Shown: positions 8,264-16,600 of the stretch, in pieces
Numbering within the stretch: position 1 is the first letter of the stretch
Layout of the letters: each line of letters starts with the position of its first letter
NCBI RefSeq assembly: GCF_900107455.1
Contig: NZ_FNQB01000001.1
Span: 2,294,001 to 2,358,000 of the forward strand
Origin: Asanoa ishikariensis
GTDB taxonomy: Bacteria; Actinomycetota; Actinomycetes; Mycobacteriales; Micromonosporaceae
DNA: 64,000 bases
Direction: 5' to 3'
Program-made: the position numbers and the translations under genes
The notes under the pieces: model-generated
What the model was told of the DNA's origin: nothing
Databases searched by the model: none
Seen by the model: only the letters and a program-made list of their open reading frames with translations

Positions 8264-8710
8264 CTAGGACGTCGGATGCTGCGGACGAAGTGCGGTCAGC
8301 AGGCTGTCGAGTTGACCCCAGGCCCGCGCGCTGGCGATGTGGTCGATGTAGTCCCGAGACTCGATGATGAGCCCGTCGCGGATGCGCATCACGAAGACGC
8401 ACCGCACCGTGAACGCCTCGCCGGTCTCCTCGACGCGCCCCTGATAGGCGAACTCGGCGACAATCACCTCCGGGTCGGCGGTCTCATGAACCGTGATGTC
8501 GACCGGCTTACGGTTCAGCGTCCGTTCGACCAGAGGCGGCGCGGTGAAGTGCTCGTGTAGCTCACCGCGGCTGCGCAGCGGCGGCGGGCCGAGTGGGTGG
8601 AATGGATGCGTGACATTGGTCTGTTCGGCATACAGGTCGGCCAAGTCCTCGTACGGACCGTCGCAGACGCCGTTCACCAGTCGAAGGAAGGTTTCGCGTG
8701 GGCTTCTCAT
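8264..8710 (-). CDS. NTF2/SnoaL-like family protein
   Basis: The 148-aa product has the cone-shaped NTF2 fold pattern: an N-terminal helix (TFLRLVNGVC), a loading region (DLYAEQTNVTHPFHPL), then strands ITVHETADPEVIVAEFAYQGR and VRCVFVMRIRDGLIIESRDYIDH. The last stretch (inGxI-x-RDY-D) is the usual C-terminal signature of SnoaL-like ketosteroid-isomerase relatives. ATG 8710 was chosen over an upstream in-frame start at 8911 that would overlap the MarR gene. The upstream neighbour on the same strand is that MarR gene (38 bp away). The substrate is unknown. Confidence 0.8.
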   Translation of the reverse strand: MRSPRETFLRLVNGVCDGPYEDLADLYAEQTNVTHPFHPLGPPPLRSRGELHEHFTAPPLVERTLNRKPVDITVHETADPEVIVAEFAYQGRVEETGEAFTVRCVFVMRIRDGLIIESRDYIDHIASARAWGQLDSLLTALRPQHPTS

Positions 8711-8748
8711 GCCGACTCCATCGACGGACCATACCGATGCGACAAGGG

Positions 8749-9240
8749 CTAGCCGCGCCGCGGGCCTTCCTCCGCTGCTTTGTCGAGCTGCCGGGTGACG
8801 TGGCAGGCGATCTCGCGTAGCACGGTGACCTGCTGCTCGGTGAGCCCGTCGATGATGTAGCCGCGCACCGCCGCCACGTGGCCCGGCGCCGCGGCGACCA
8901 CGACGTCCCACCCGGCGTCGGTCAGCACCGCCCTGGTGTAGCGAGAGCTCTCGGGGTCCGGCTCACGGCGCAGCAGGTCCCGTTGTTCCAGGCGTTTGAC
9001 GACGTTCGACAGCCGGGACAGCGAGCTGCCGATGTGGCTGGCCAGGTCGCTGAGCCGCGACGTGCGGCCCGGTGTCATGGACAGGTTGCTGAGCACGAAG
9101 TAGTCGAACAGGGTCAGCTTGCTGTCGCGCAGGAGCTGTGCGTCGAGGGCGCCGGGCAGGTTGAAGACGAGCTTGGCCAGGGCTATCCAAGCGTCGCGCT
9201 CGTTGTCGTTCAGCCACCGCGGTTCGTCCTGCACGCCCAT
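8749..9240 (-). CDS. MarR family transcriptional regulator
   Basis: The 163-aa winged-helix protein has the MarR core: LTLFDYFVLSNLSMTPGRTS, the recognition region LSDLASHIGSSLSRLSNVVKRLE and the wing DLLRREPDPESSRYTRAVLTDAG. Dimerisation helices flank it. The gene is divergent from an azoreductase-type gene, with two identical palindromes in the 108-bp gap. This is the classical layout for a redox- or quinone-sensing MarR repressor controlling an FMN oxidoreductase. Only two cysteine-free stretches are visible around the HTH, so the sensing chemistry is not evident. Confidence 0.9.
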   Translation of the reverse strand: MGVQDEPRWLNDNERDAWIALAKLVFNLPGALDAQLLRDSKLTLFDYFVLSNLSMTPGRTSRLSDLASHIGSSLSRLSNVVKRLEQRDLLRREPDPESSRYTRAVLTDAGWDVVVAAAPGHVAAVRGYIIDGLTEQQVTVLREIACHVTRQLDKAAEEGPRRG

Positions 9241-9288
9241 CAGCCTACGACCTGGCTTCAGCCGTGAAGTGAGTCACGTCATATTCTG

Positions 9289-9333
9289 TTCAAGCTTGAA
9301 GTTTGTACGAGTAGCGTCGGCTTCAAGCTTGAA
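9289..9333. promoter_or_regulatory. Twin MarR operators (TTCAAGCTTGAA x2)
   Basis: Two identical perfect 12-bp palindromes lie at 9289-9300 and 9322-9333, with centres 33 bp apart (about three helical turns). They sit in the divergent MarR/azoreductase promoter. The second ends 15 bp before the azoreductase start. The sequence matches the TTNAA-type symmetry of MarR operators. Confidence 0.8.
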
Positions 9334-9348
9334 CTCGAACGCTAGGAG

Positions 9349-10002
9349 ATGGCCGTGACCCTGTTCCGCCTGGACGCCAGTATCCGTACCCACGGCTCCG
9401 CGAGCCGTGAGATCGCAGACATCGTCGAAGAGGAATGGCTCACCGCCCACCCGGGCGACTCGATCGAGCGCCGCCACATCGGCGTCGAAACCCTGCCCGC
9501 GACGGCCTGGGCGGCGGCCGTCACCGCCGGCATGACCCCGCCGAAGGAGCACACCGCCGAGCATCGGGAGGCCGTCGCCCTCGCCGCGACGCTGGTGGAC
9601 GAGCTGCAGGCCGCGGACGCGATTCTGTTCGCCGTGCCGCTCTACAACTACGGCGTCTCTCAACACTTCAAGACGTACATCGACCTCGTGTGCACCGACC
9701 CGCGAGCGAACGGCGTGCCGTTCCTGGCCGGCAAGCCCGTCGTGCTGGCGACGGTCCGCGGCGGCGCCTACGGCGGCGGTACTCCGAGGGAGGGCTGGGA
9801 CCACTCCACGTCGTACCTGCGTCGTATCCTCGCCGACTGCTGGGGTGCCGACCTGTCCATCGTCGAACGGGAGTTCACCCTCGTCGGCGTCAACCCCGCT
9901 CTGGACCCGTTCACCGAACAGGCCGCCCAGATGCACACCGGCGCACTGCAGGCGGCCCGCGAGGCCGGCCGCGTACTCGGCGCGCTGCCCGTGCCTGCTT
10001 GA
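9349..10002 (+). CDS. FMN-dependent NADH-azoreductase-like flavodoxin-fold oxidoreductase
   Basis: This 217-aa protein belongs to the flavodoxin-like AzoR/AcpD family. The first strand TLFRLDASIR with THGSASREIADI binds the FMN phosphate. The flavin-contact loop FAVPLYNYGVSQHFKTYIDL is highly characteristic, and TVRGGAYGGG corresponds to the later FMN loop. Such enzymes reduce quinones or azo compounds with NADH, in the cytoplasm. The gene is divergent from a MarR repressor and its start lies just downstream of the second operator, so it is probably induced by electrophiles or quinones. ATG 9349 follows AGGAG. Confidence 0.88.
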   Translation: MAVTLFRLDASIRTHGSASREIADIVEEEWLTAHPGDSIERRHIGVETLPATAWAAAVTAGMTPPKEHTAEHREAVALAATLVDELQAADAILFAVPLYNYGVSQHFKTYIDLVCTDPRANGVPFLAGKPVVLATVRGGAYGGGTPREGWDHSTSYLRRILADCWGADLSIVEREFTLVGVNPALDPFTEQAAQMHTGALQAAREAGRVLGALPVPA

Positions 10003-10045
10003 GCACCGGCCCGAGATTGTCCTACCCCTGTGCTCCAATCCCGCC

Positions 10046-10471
10046 ATGCATATCGTCGTCTGTGGCGCACTCGTGGAGAACGGCGCGGTCCTGCTGGTGC
10101 ACCGCAGCCCGACCCGCCGGGCTTACCCGGATCTCTGGGATCTGCCCGGGGGGCACGTCGACGCCGGTGAGTCGGAGCTACAGGCCCTCGCGCGTGAGAT
10201 GCACGAGGAGCTAGGGGTTCACATCGTGGCGGAGTCCTCGTCACGGTTGGGCGACCTCTATGCCGGCAGTGGCGAGGACGCCGTCCACGTGAGCGTCTGG
10301 CACATCAGCGACTGGGTCGGCACTCCCACCAACACCGCGCCACAGGAGCATGACGACATCGCATGGGTCGCGATCAGCGAGCTGGGCGGCCTTGCCCTGG
10401 TGTTCGGCGCCCTGCCGGCATTGCTTACGTTCCCTGAGCCCCCCAGGTCAGCGCTATCCACAGGTCGGTGA
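10046..10471 (+). CDS. NUDIX hydrolase
   Basis: The 141-aa protein has a complete Nudix box (G-x5-E-x7-REUXEE-x-GU): it begins at GGHVDAGE and ends with REMHEELGV. The box follows the typical strand VLLVHRSPTRRAYPDLWDLP. Such enzymes hydrolyse nucleoside diphosphates linked to another moiety; the substrate is not predictable here. The ATG at 10046 places the first beta strand (HIVVCGALVENGAVLLV) at the N-terminus. Its 3' end overlaps the convergent toxin gene by 47 bp, so one of the two may have a non-conserved tail. Confidence 0.88.
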   Translation: MHIVVCGALVENGAVLLVHRSPTRRAYPDLWDLPGGHVDAGESELQALAREMHEELGVHIVAESSSRLGDLYAGSGEDAVHVSVWHISDWVGTPTNTAPQEHDDIAWVAISELGGLALVFGALPALLTFPEPPRSALSTGR

Positions 10472-13400
10472 TCGTGGGGTCGCCCAGATACAGCGTCCAC
10501 GAGCCGAGTGCGGCCGGCAGCGGCTCGGCCAGCAGGCCGCTGCGTAGCCCACCGACGCTCGGATCGCTCCGCAGCAGCGTCTCGTGTCGGGATCCGGGTG
10601 GGTCGTCGGCCGCGGCGTCGTACACGGTGACGTCGCCGTTCCCGGCCGAGGCGAACAGCTCCACCGCGTGCAGCACGCGGTCTTCGGTGAGCCGGGCCCA
10701 ATATGGGTAGTGCTCCTCCCGCAGGGTGAGGGCCAGCGGCGCCGTCGGCGGCTCGCCGGCCGGCGTCGTGGTGGTGAACCGGGCCCACTCGGTCGGGAAC
10801 TCGTGCCGCACGGAGAGCAGCCGGGTCGACCCGACCGCCGACGCCGCGGCGATCCGCGACCGCAGTGCCGCGACCGCGGCCGAGCGCAGCGCGAGCCCGC
10901 CCTCGCGGGCCGTGTAGCGGAGGTGGAGTACGACGTCGGCGATCGTGTCGTGGTCGAACTGTGGGACGTCCGACGGCAGTTCGAGCCGCCACTGGCTGAC
11001 CGCCCCCGAGCCCTCGAACGGCAGGTAGCGCTCGTCGCCGGTGCCGCCGTCGAACAGGCCGTTGTCCCCGCTCGCCGAACTGGTGACGATCGACTGCACG
11101 CCGTAGTAGTCGCTGAAGCGGTCGTCCTCGGCGGAGATCCGGTCGTATCCGTCACCGAGCGACGGGCTGGTCCGGACCGAGCTGGACAGCAGCGTCAGGG
11201 TGCAGTTCACCCCGGCGTACGGGCCGGCGACGCACGGGATGGTGACCGCCGCCCCGCGCAGCCGGCGGAAATAGTGGCCGGGCGCGTCGAGGTCGAACGT
11301 CGCCTCGCCGATGTCGATCGTGCACTGCCCGGTCGTACGCAGCTCGATCAGCGCCCGCGGGTCGAGTTGGCGCAGCGACACGTGCTTGGTCAGCTCGTAC
11401 TCGCGACGGTTGAGGTCGGTGTACGCCAGCTCCATCCGGGTCACGTCGAGGTATAGCTGTTCCCCGGCCAGCAGCTCCTGCCTGCCGCCGCGGTAGTCGT
11501 AGCGGAGGAACGTCCGGTGCGGGTCGCCGAGCTCGTGTTGCAGCGCCCGCTCGGCCTTGCGGGCCGTGTCGTACGCGAGTTGGAAGCAGCGCCCGTACAG
11601 CCCCCGGGTCTCGCGCTTGAGCCAGAGGTAGAACGCCTCGTTGGCGGTCTTGCCCGTGCGCGAGTCGGTGAGGAAACGCTCGATGTCGGCGGCGTTGCGG
11701 ATCTGCTGCTGGTGGTTGGTGTAGTCGCGTTCGGCCATGGCCTCCCGAAGTTGCGCGGCGCGTAGCTGCTTGAGCGTCACGTTCATCTCGCCGGCCGCGA
11801 TGCCACTCTGCAGCGTCCAGTCCTGCTCGCGCCGGTCGTACCCGGCGATCCGGGCCGACTGCCCGGCGTAGTACGACATCCCGGCCGACTGGGCGCGGGC
11901 CTCGGAGGCGGTCGCCGACGCGATGGAGGCCAGGTTGCTTCCGCCGAAGGTGGAGGTCGCGCCGACGCCGATCGGGGTGGCGAAGGCGCCGAAGGCCGGT
12001 ATCGCGGCGAGGATCGAGGCGGTCGTCTCGCGGGCCCCGGCCTTGTCGGCCCAGGTCTGCGCGTGGATCAGGAACTGGAGCTCGTTGGCCTCCTCCGGTA
12101 TCAGGCTGTGCCCGGAAGCGACGTCGGGTGCGGCCTGCGCCGGTTCGATCTCGGCGTCGGTCACGGCAGTTGTCGGTTCGGTGGCGGAGAACCTGCCGCT
12201 CAGCAGGGAGTGCACGTCGAGCGGGTCCAACTCGGGCTTGGTGAGTGTCGCCGCGTCGGCGCCGAGGAGCCGTTGGTAGTGCCGGAACCGCTGGTAGGAG
12301 TTCGCCAGCGAGAGCTCGAGTGCCTCCCGCGACTTGATCGTCTCCTGCCAGGCCTCGTACCGCACGACCTCGGCCAGCTCGAGCAGCTGCCGTTCCTGCC
12401 GGGCCCGCAGCACCGCGAGGGTCTCGGCGTCCTTCTTCTCGATCGCGGAGAGGAGTTGCCCGCCCAGGCCGCGTACCTCCTGGCAGAGCTGGGCCGCCCG
12501 CGCCGCCAGGGTCCGGAACCGCACCAACGGCAGCGGTTGGTTGAGGCCGCTCACCACCGCGGCGACGTTCAGCCCGGCCGCCGCCGCACGGGCCAGCATT
12601 CCGGGATCGATCGGTGGCTCGAACAGCGGAAGCTGCCGGAAGACCCCTTCGATGGTCAGACTGTTCCGGATCTTGAACAGCCGGTCCGCGACGGTGTCCC
12701 AGTACGCCAGCAGCGTGCTGTTGCGCGGAACGCAGAAGTAGAGCGTCGAGCCGATGCCGGTCAGCGTGGCCAGTGGTGCCTCGGCCGACAGCGGGGTCGG
12801 CGCCGGCGCCAGGTCGAACGGCAGGTCCGCCTCGATCTCCTGGAGGGCGTTGGAGAACGCGTCGAGGTCGGCGCGCAGGCCGCGGTACGTCTGGGTCACC
12901 TGCAACCCCTTCGGCGGCACCTGTTCCGGTCGCGGCCCGAGCAGGTTGGCGGCCAGCACGTACAACTGCGTCGCCTCGTTGATCGCCTCTCCGGTGTCCT
13001 GCCGGAACAGCGAGTCGCCCCAGGCGACCAGGTTGTCCAGGTACGCCATGACCGTCTTCGTCATGTACGCGCTCGGCCGGTAACGAGCCACCACGTGTGG
13101 CGAGAACGGCCGGTCCGCCCACGCCGCGATCGCGCTCACGGTGTCGGCGAGCAGCGCCGGATCGGCGCCGGTGGACAGGTTCGTGAGGATCTCGGTGATC
13201 GACTCGACGTCGGTGGTGCGGAACGGCCGGACCTTCCAGAACCGTGCCGGGGTCGGGCCGTCGCTGTCGTCGGTCGGATCGAACACGTAGTGGAACCAGC
13301 GCTGCGCCTCCTCGTACCGGCCGTTGCGGCTGAGCTGCATCGCCACGGTGAGCGGCAGGTGGAAGAACAGCTCCCAGTTGTAGACCGCATAGCCGCCGGA

Positions 13401-13685
13401 CGTGCTGAAGTCCAGGTCGGCAACCGGGTACGGCTCGCTGACCAGCGCCGTCGGCCCGTACTTGCGATCGGTCATCAGCGGCTCGTAGAGAGCATCCTCG
13501 GTGTCGACGCCCTGCAACCCGTCGATCGAGTCGGTCACCAACCGGTGCACCAGTTCGCCGACGTACGGATGGAAGTGCGTCCGGAACGCGTAGCGGAGCG
13601 TGCGTTCGCGGATCCGTTCGATCGCGATGTCCGTCGGCTGGTACGCGGTCGACCCCAGGTCGTCACCGTGGTGAAAGGCGGTCAT
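10425..13685 (-). CDS. Tc toxin TcA subunit, C-terminal half (pore-forming and TcB-binding)
   Basis: The 1086-aa protein matches the C-terminal part of insecticidal TcA proteins such as TcdA. Residues about 95-140 hold YNWELFFHLPLTVAMQL and EEAQRWFHYVFDPT. Residues about 555-630 hold the small-residue-rich pore tip (IPAFGAFATPIGVGA, FGGSNLASIASATA) followed by AGYDRREQDWTLQSG. Residues about 857-905 hold the TcB-binding domain (VQSIVTSSASGDNGLF, ERYLPFEGSGAVSQWRLEL). In known complexes this region forms the translocation channel and docks TcB. ATG 13685 has GAGGGGAG upstream and lies 23 bp inside the end of the TcA N-terminal gene, implying translational coupling. It is the last gene of the operon. 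Confidence 0.9.
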   Translation of the reverse strand: MTAFHHGDDLGSTAYQPTDIAIERIRERTLRYAFRTHFHPYVGELVHRLVTDSIDGLQGVDTEDALYEPLMTDRKYGPTALVSEPYPVADLDFSTSGGYAVYNWELFFHLPLTVAMQLSRNGRYEEAQRWFHYVFDPTDDSDGPTPARFWKVRPFRTTDVESITEILTNLSTGADPALLADTVSAIAAWADRPFSPHVVARYRPSAYMTKTVMAYLDNLVAWGDSLFRQDTGEAINEATQLYVLAANLLGPRPEQVPPKGLQVTQTYRGLRADLDAFSNALQEIEADLPFDLAPAPTPLSAEAPLATLTGIGSTLYFCVPRNSTLLAYWDTVADRLFKIRNSLTIEGVFRQLPLFEPPIDPGMLARAAAAGLNVAAVVSGLNQPLPLVRFRTLAARAAQLCQEVRGLGGQLLSAIEKKDAETLAVLRARQERQLLELAEVVRYEAWQETIKSREALELSLANSYQRFRHYQRLLGADAATLTKPELDPLDVHSLLSGRFSATEPTTAVTDAEIEPAQAAPDVASGHSLIPEEANELQFLIHAQTWADKAGARETTASILAAIPAFGAFATPIGVGATSTFGGSNLASIASATASEARAQSAGMSYYAGQSARIAGYDRREQDWTLQSGIAAGEMNVTLKQLRAAQLREAMAERDYTNHQQQIRNAADIERFLTDSRTGKTANEAFYLWLKRETRGLYGRCFQLAYDTARKAERALQHELGDPHRTFLRYDYRGGRQELLAGEQLYLDVTRMELAYTDLNRREYELTKHVSLRQLDPRALIELRTTGQCTIDIGEATFDLDAPGHYFRRLRGAAVTIPCVAGPYAGVNCTLTLLSSSVRTSPSLGDGYDRISAEDDRFSDYYGVQSIVTSSASGDNGLFDGGTGDERYLPFEGSGAVSQWRLELPSDVPQFDHDTIADVVLHLRYTAREGGLALRSAAVAALRSRIAAASAVGSTRLLSVRHEFPTEWARFTTTTPAGEPPTAPLALTLREEHYPYWARLTEDRVLHAVELFASAGNGDVTVYDAAADDPPGSRHETLLRSDPSVGGLRSGLLAEPLPAALGSWTLYLGDPTITDLWIALTWGAQGT

Positions 13686-16600
13686 CGCCGGCTCCCCTCG
13701 GGATGGTGTTGGTGACCGGCACACCCTGGTACGTGATGACGGTGGACGACGTGGTGGCCCAGTCGGGGCGTGCCGTGACGGCGAAGCGGGCGGCCGGGGA
13801 CAGCGTGGCGACCCCGGCGTCGGTCCTGGCGGGGACCTGGCTGTGCAGGTCGAGCCCGGCCCAGTACTGGTCGAGGTCGAAGGTCAGGTCCGGGGTGATC
13901 GCGGGAATCACCCAACCGTCGGAGCTCGGCAGGCTCGTCTCGGTCAGGGCCGGCTCGACGTAGAAGGTGTGCTCCCCGTCGGCGTAGAAGAACGGCGCAG
14001 TCAGCCCGGCGACCTCGGCACCCGCGCCGGTGACCGGATTGTCGACGGTGCGCGTCGTCCAGTCCGAACCGACGTCGAGGATGTGTGCGGTAATGGTGTC
14101 CTTCGTGGACACACCGTTCACCGTGGTGATCCGGTCGACGTACCTGACCCAGAGCGGGTTGTCGATGGGCGGCGAGGGCGTGCCCAGGATGAATGGCTGC
14201 CACGTGGTGTAGGGCGGCTGCGGTGGGTCGTCATGAGCGCCGTGCAGCGGCGGGCTGTTCTTGTTCTCCAGCAGGAAGGACTGATTGATCGACGAAATGA
14301 AGCCGCAGCTCAGGTGGATGAGCACGGAATCGGAGGACGCGCTGACGTGAATCGTCTGGTCGGCCGCGGACCAGCCAGGATCCACCACGGCGCTGACCGG
14401 GGTGCGCAGCCCGCCGGTCGTCGGCTCGGTCCAGGTGTCCTGGTGGTACTCGGTCCAGTGCAGTCGCACATCGATGACGCGTGGGACGCGCAGTTCGTCG
14501 GCGGTCGAGGTGGCCAGGTCCTCGATGCTGCCGGCCGGCGCGCTGCCGTCGGAGCGTTCCAGGAAGGTCACCCAGAACAGGTGCAGCCGGTCGCGCCACA
14601 TCGTGGCGACCAGGTGGTCCCCGTCGATCTGCGCGGTCACCGGCACCCATGGCGTCCACACGCCGTACCGGTAGGTGCGGTAGAAGTACGAGTACGGTGC
14701 GGCGAACGTGCGGGCGACGACGTGCAACGTGTTGCCGGCCGGCCCGTCGGCGTCACCAGCCTGTTCGAGGTGGACCGACCGGATGTCCAGTCGGGCCAAC
14801 GGCTCCAGGCCGCGCAGGTAGGCGAACAGCGCCTCCTCCACCAGGTCCTCGGTGACGTCGCCGGCCAGCAGGGTGGTCTCCAGGTCCTGGAACAGGTGGC
14901 TCTTGTCGTCCCGGAACTCCGGTTCCAGCCAGTTCTCCGGCCAGAGGAAGATCTTCCGGTTCGCCTCCCACAACCGGTAGCGCTTCATCCACTGCCACCG
15001 CTCCGAGTCGATCAGTGACGCGGGCACCTCCGGTTCGAGGTTGAGCAGGCAGCGCTGGACGAACAACTGCACCGCGGAGATCGCCAGCCGCAGCCGGGAG
15101 GTCTGCACGACCGGCTCGGTGGCCGGGTCGATCAGGAAGAACTCGTAGAGCTGATCGGGCAGCGTGAACCCTTCCCGCTGCATGATCCACGCGACCAGGG
15201 CATCCCGGCGACGCTGCCGGAGCGAGTCGAAGATCGGCTGGGCGACCCGCCGCCAGCCGCCCGCGTCGTACCCGGCGCGCACGGCGTCGCGCAGCCGGCG
15301 GGCCACGCCGGCGTCCGGCGACGGGCTGGCCGAATCGGCCAGTGCCGCGGGGGAGATCCCGGTCCGGGTGGCCAGGGCGAGCACTGTCCACAGCCGACTC
15401 AGGCCGAGCTCACTGGTCAACAGCGGCACCGCCGCGCCGATCGTGTCGCCCCTGACGGTCGCGACCGCGCCGATGTCGAGCCGGTCGAACGCCTCCGCGA
15501 CCACCGCCTCGTCGCGGCGGGTGAGCACGGCGACCCGGGCGCGGACATCGGCGAGCAGGACCTCGGCGGCGGCTTGCCGGCCCTGGTCGGCGGCCGACGG
15601 GTCGACGGCGTACGTCTGCCGGGCGTGCGCGAACAGATCGGTGAGCTCGCCGGGGACCGCGCCCATCGCCGTGCGCAGTGCGGCGTGGTCGAGCAGCCGC
15701 CGGAACTGCCCGAACAGCGCCGTGGCCTGGCCCGGGTCGTCCTCGGCCGCGGTCACCGGCAGCGCGCCCAGGGTCAGGCCGTCGAAGTCTTCCGGGTGGG
15801 TGAGGACGTGGCGCAACTCCGGCTCGGCGAGCCCGGCCGCGGCGGCCAGCCGCAATGCCTTGCCCAGCAGGACGTGCGCGCGCCGGACCCGCTCCACCGC
15901 CTCCGCGGGGCGGCAGATCAGCCGGTCCAGTGGGCCTTCCGGCAGGTTCTCGCCGAGCACCAGCACCTCGACCGCGCCACCGGAGGTCGCGGTGGCGTCG
16001 ACGACCAGGCGATAGGTCGTGCCGGGCAGCAGATCGACCGCGGCGCCCGGTCGTTGACCGTCGGCCGTGGTGGTGCTCAGCAACACCGCGTCGGCGAGGT
16101 GGTCGAAACGCAGGGAGACCGTGGTGCCGGTGCTTTCGCAGGACACCAGGAAGCGGTACGACCCGGCGGTCGGCACCTCCAGGTAGGCCTCGACGTGCGC
16201 GGTCCGCGCGGCCGGATCGGCGGTCGCGGTGACGCCGCGGTCGCCTGCCGCCCGATACGCCGTCAGCAACGGCTCGTGCGGTGCGCTGCGGTCCGCGGCG
16301 AGCGCCGGGTCGGTGAGCAACGCGTTCACCAGCGCCTCGGCGTCGGCGAACTCGGCGCTGAACACGCCGAGGACACCGGCGACGACCGCGTCGTTGGTCA
16401 GCCGGTCGCGCAGGAACGGCAGGAACGCCGCGAGCAACCGCTGCCGTCGCGTGGCCAGCAACTGCTGCTGGACGGCCTCGTCCGCGCCCGGCGGTATCGG
16501 CCTGAACAGTGCGGTGAAGTCGGCCGCCGCCAGAAAGCCGACCGGCGCCAGCAGCACGGAGTCGAAGAAGCCCTGTGCGGTGGCCTGCACCGAGTCGAGC

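Noticed and set aside
8249-8267. Inverted repeat CTAGAG...CTCTAG between convergent genes as terminator
   Set aside because: Arms are only 6 bp, AT-rich and include stop codons; too weak to call.
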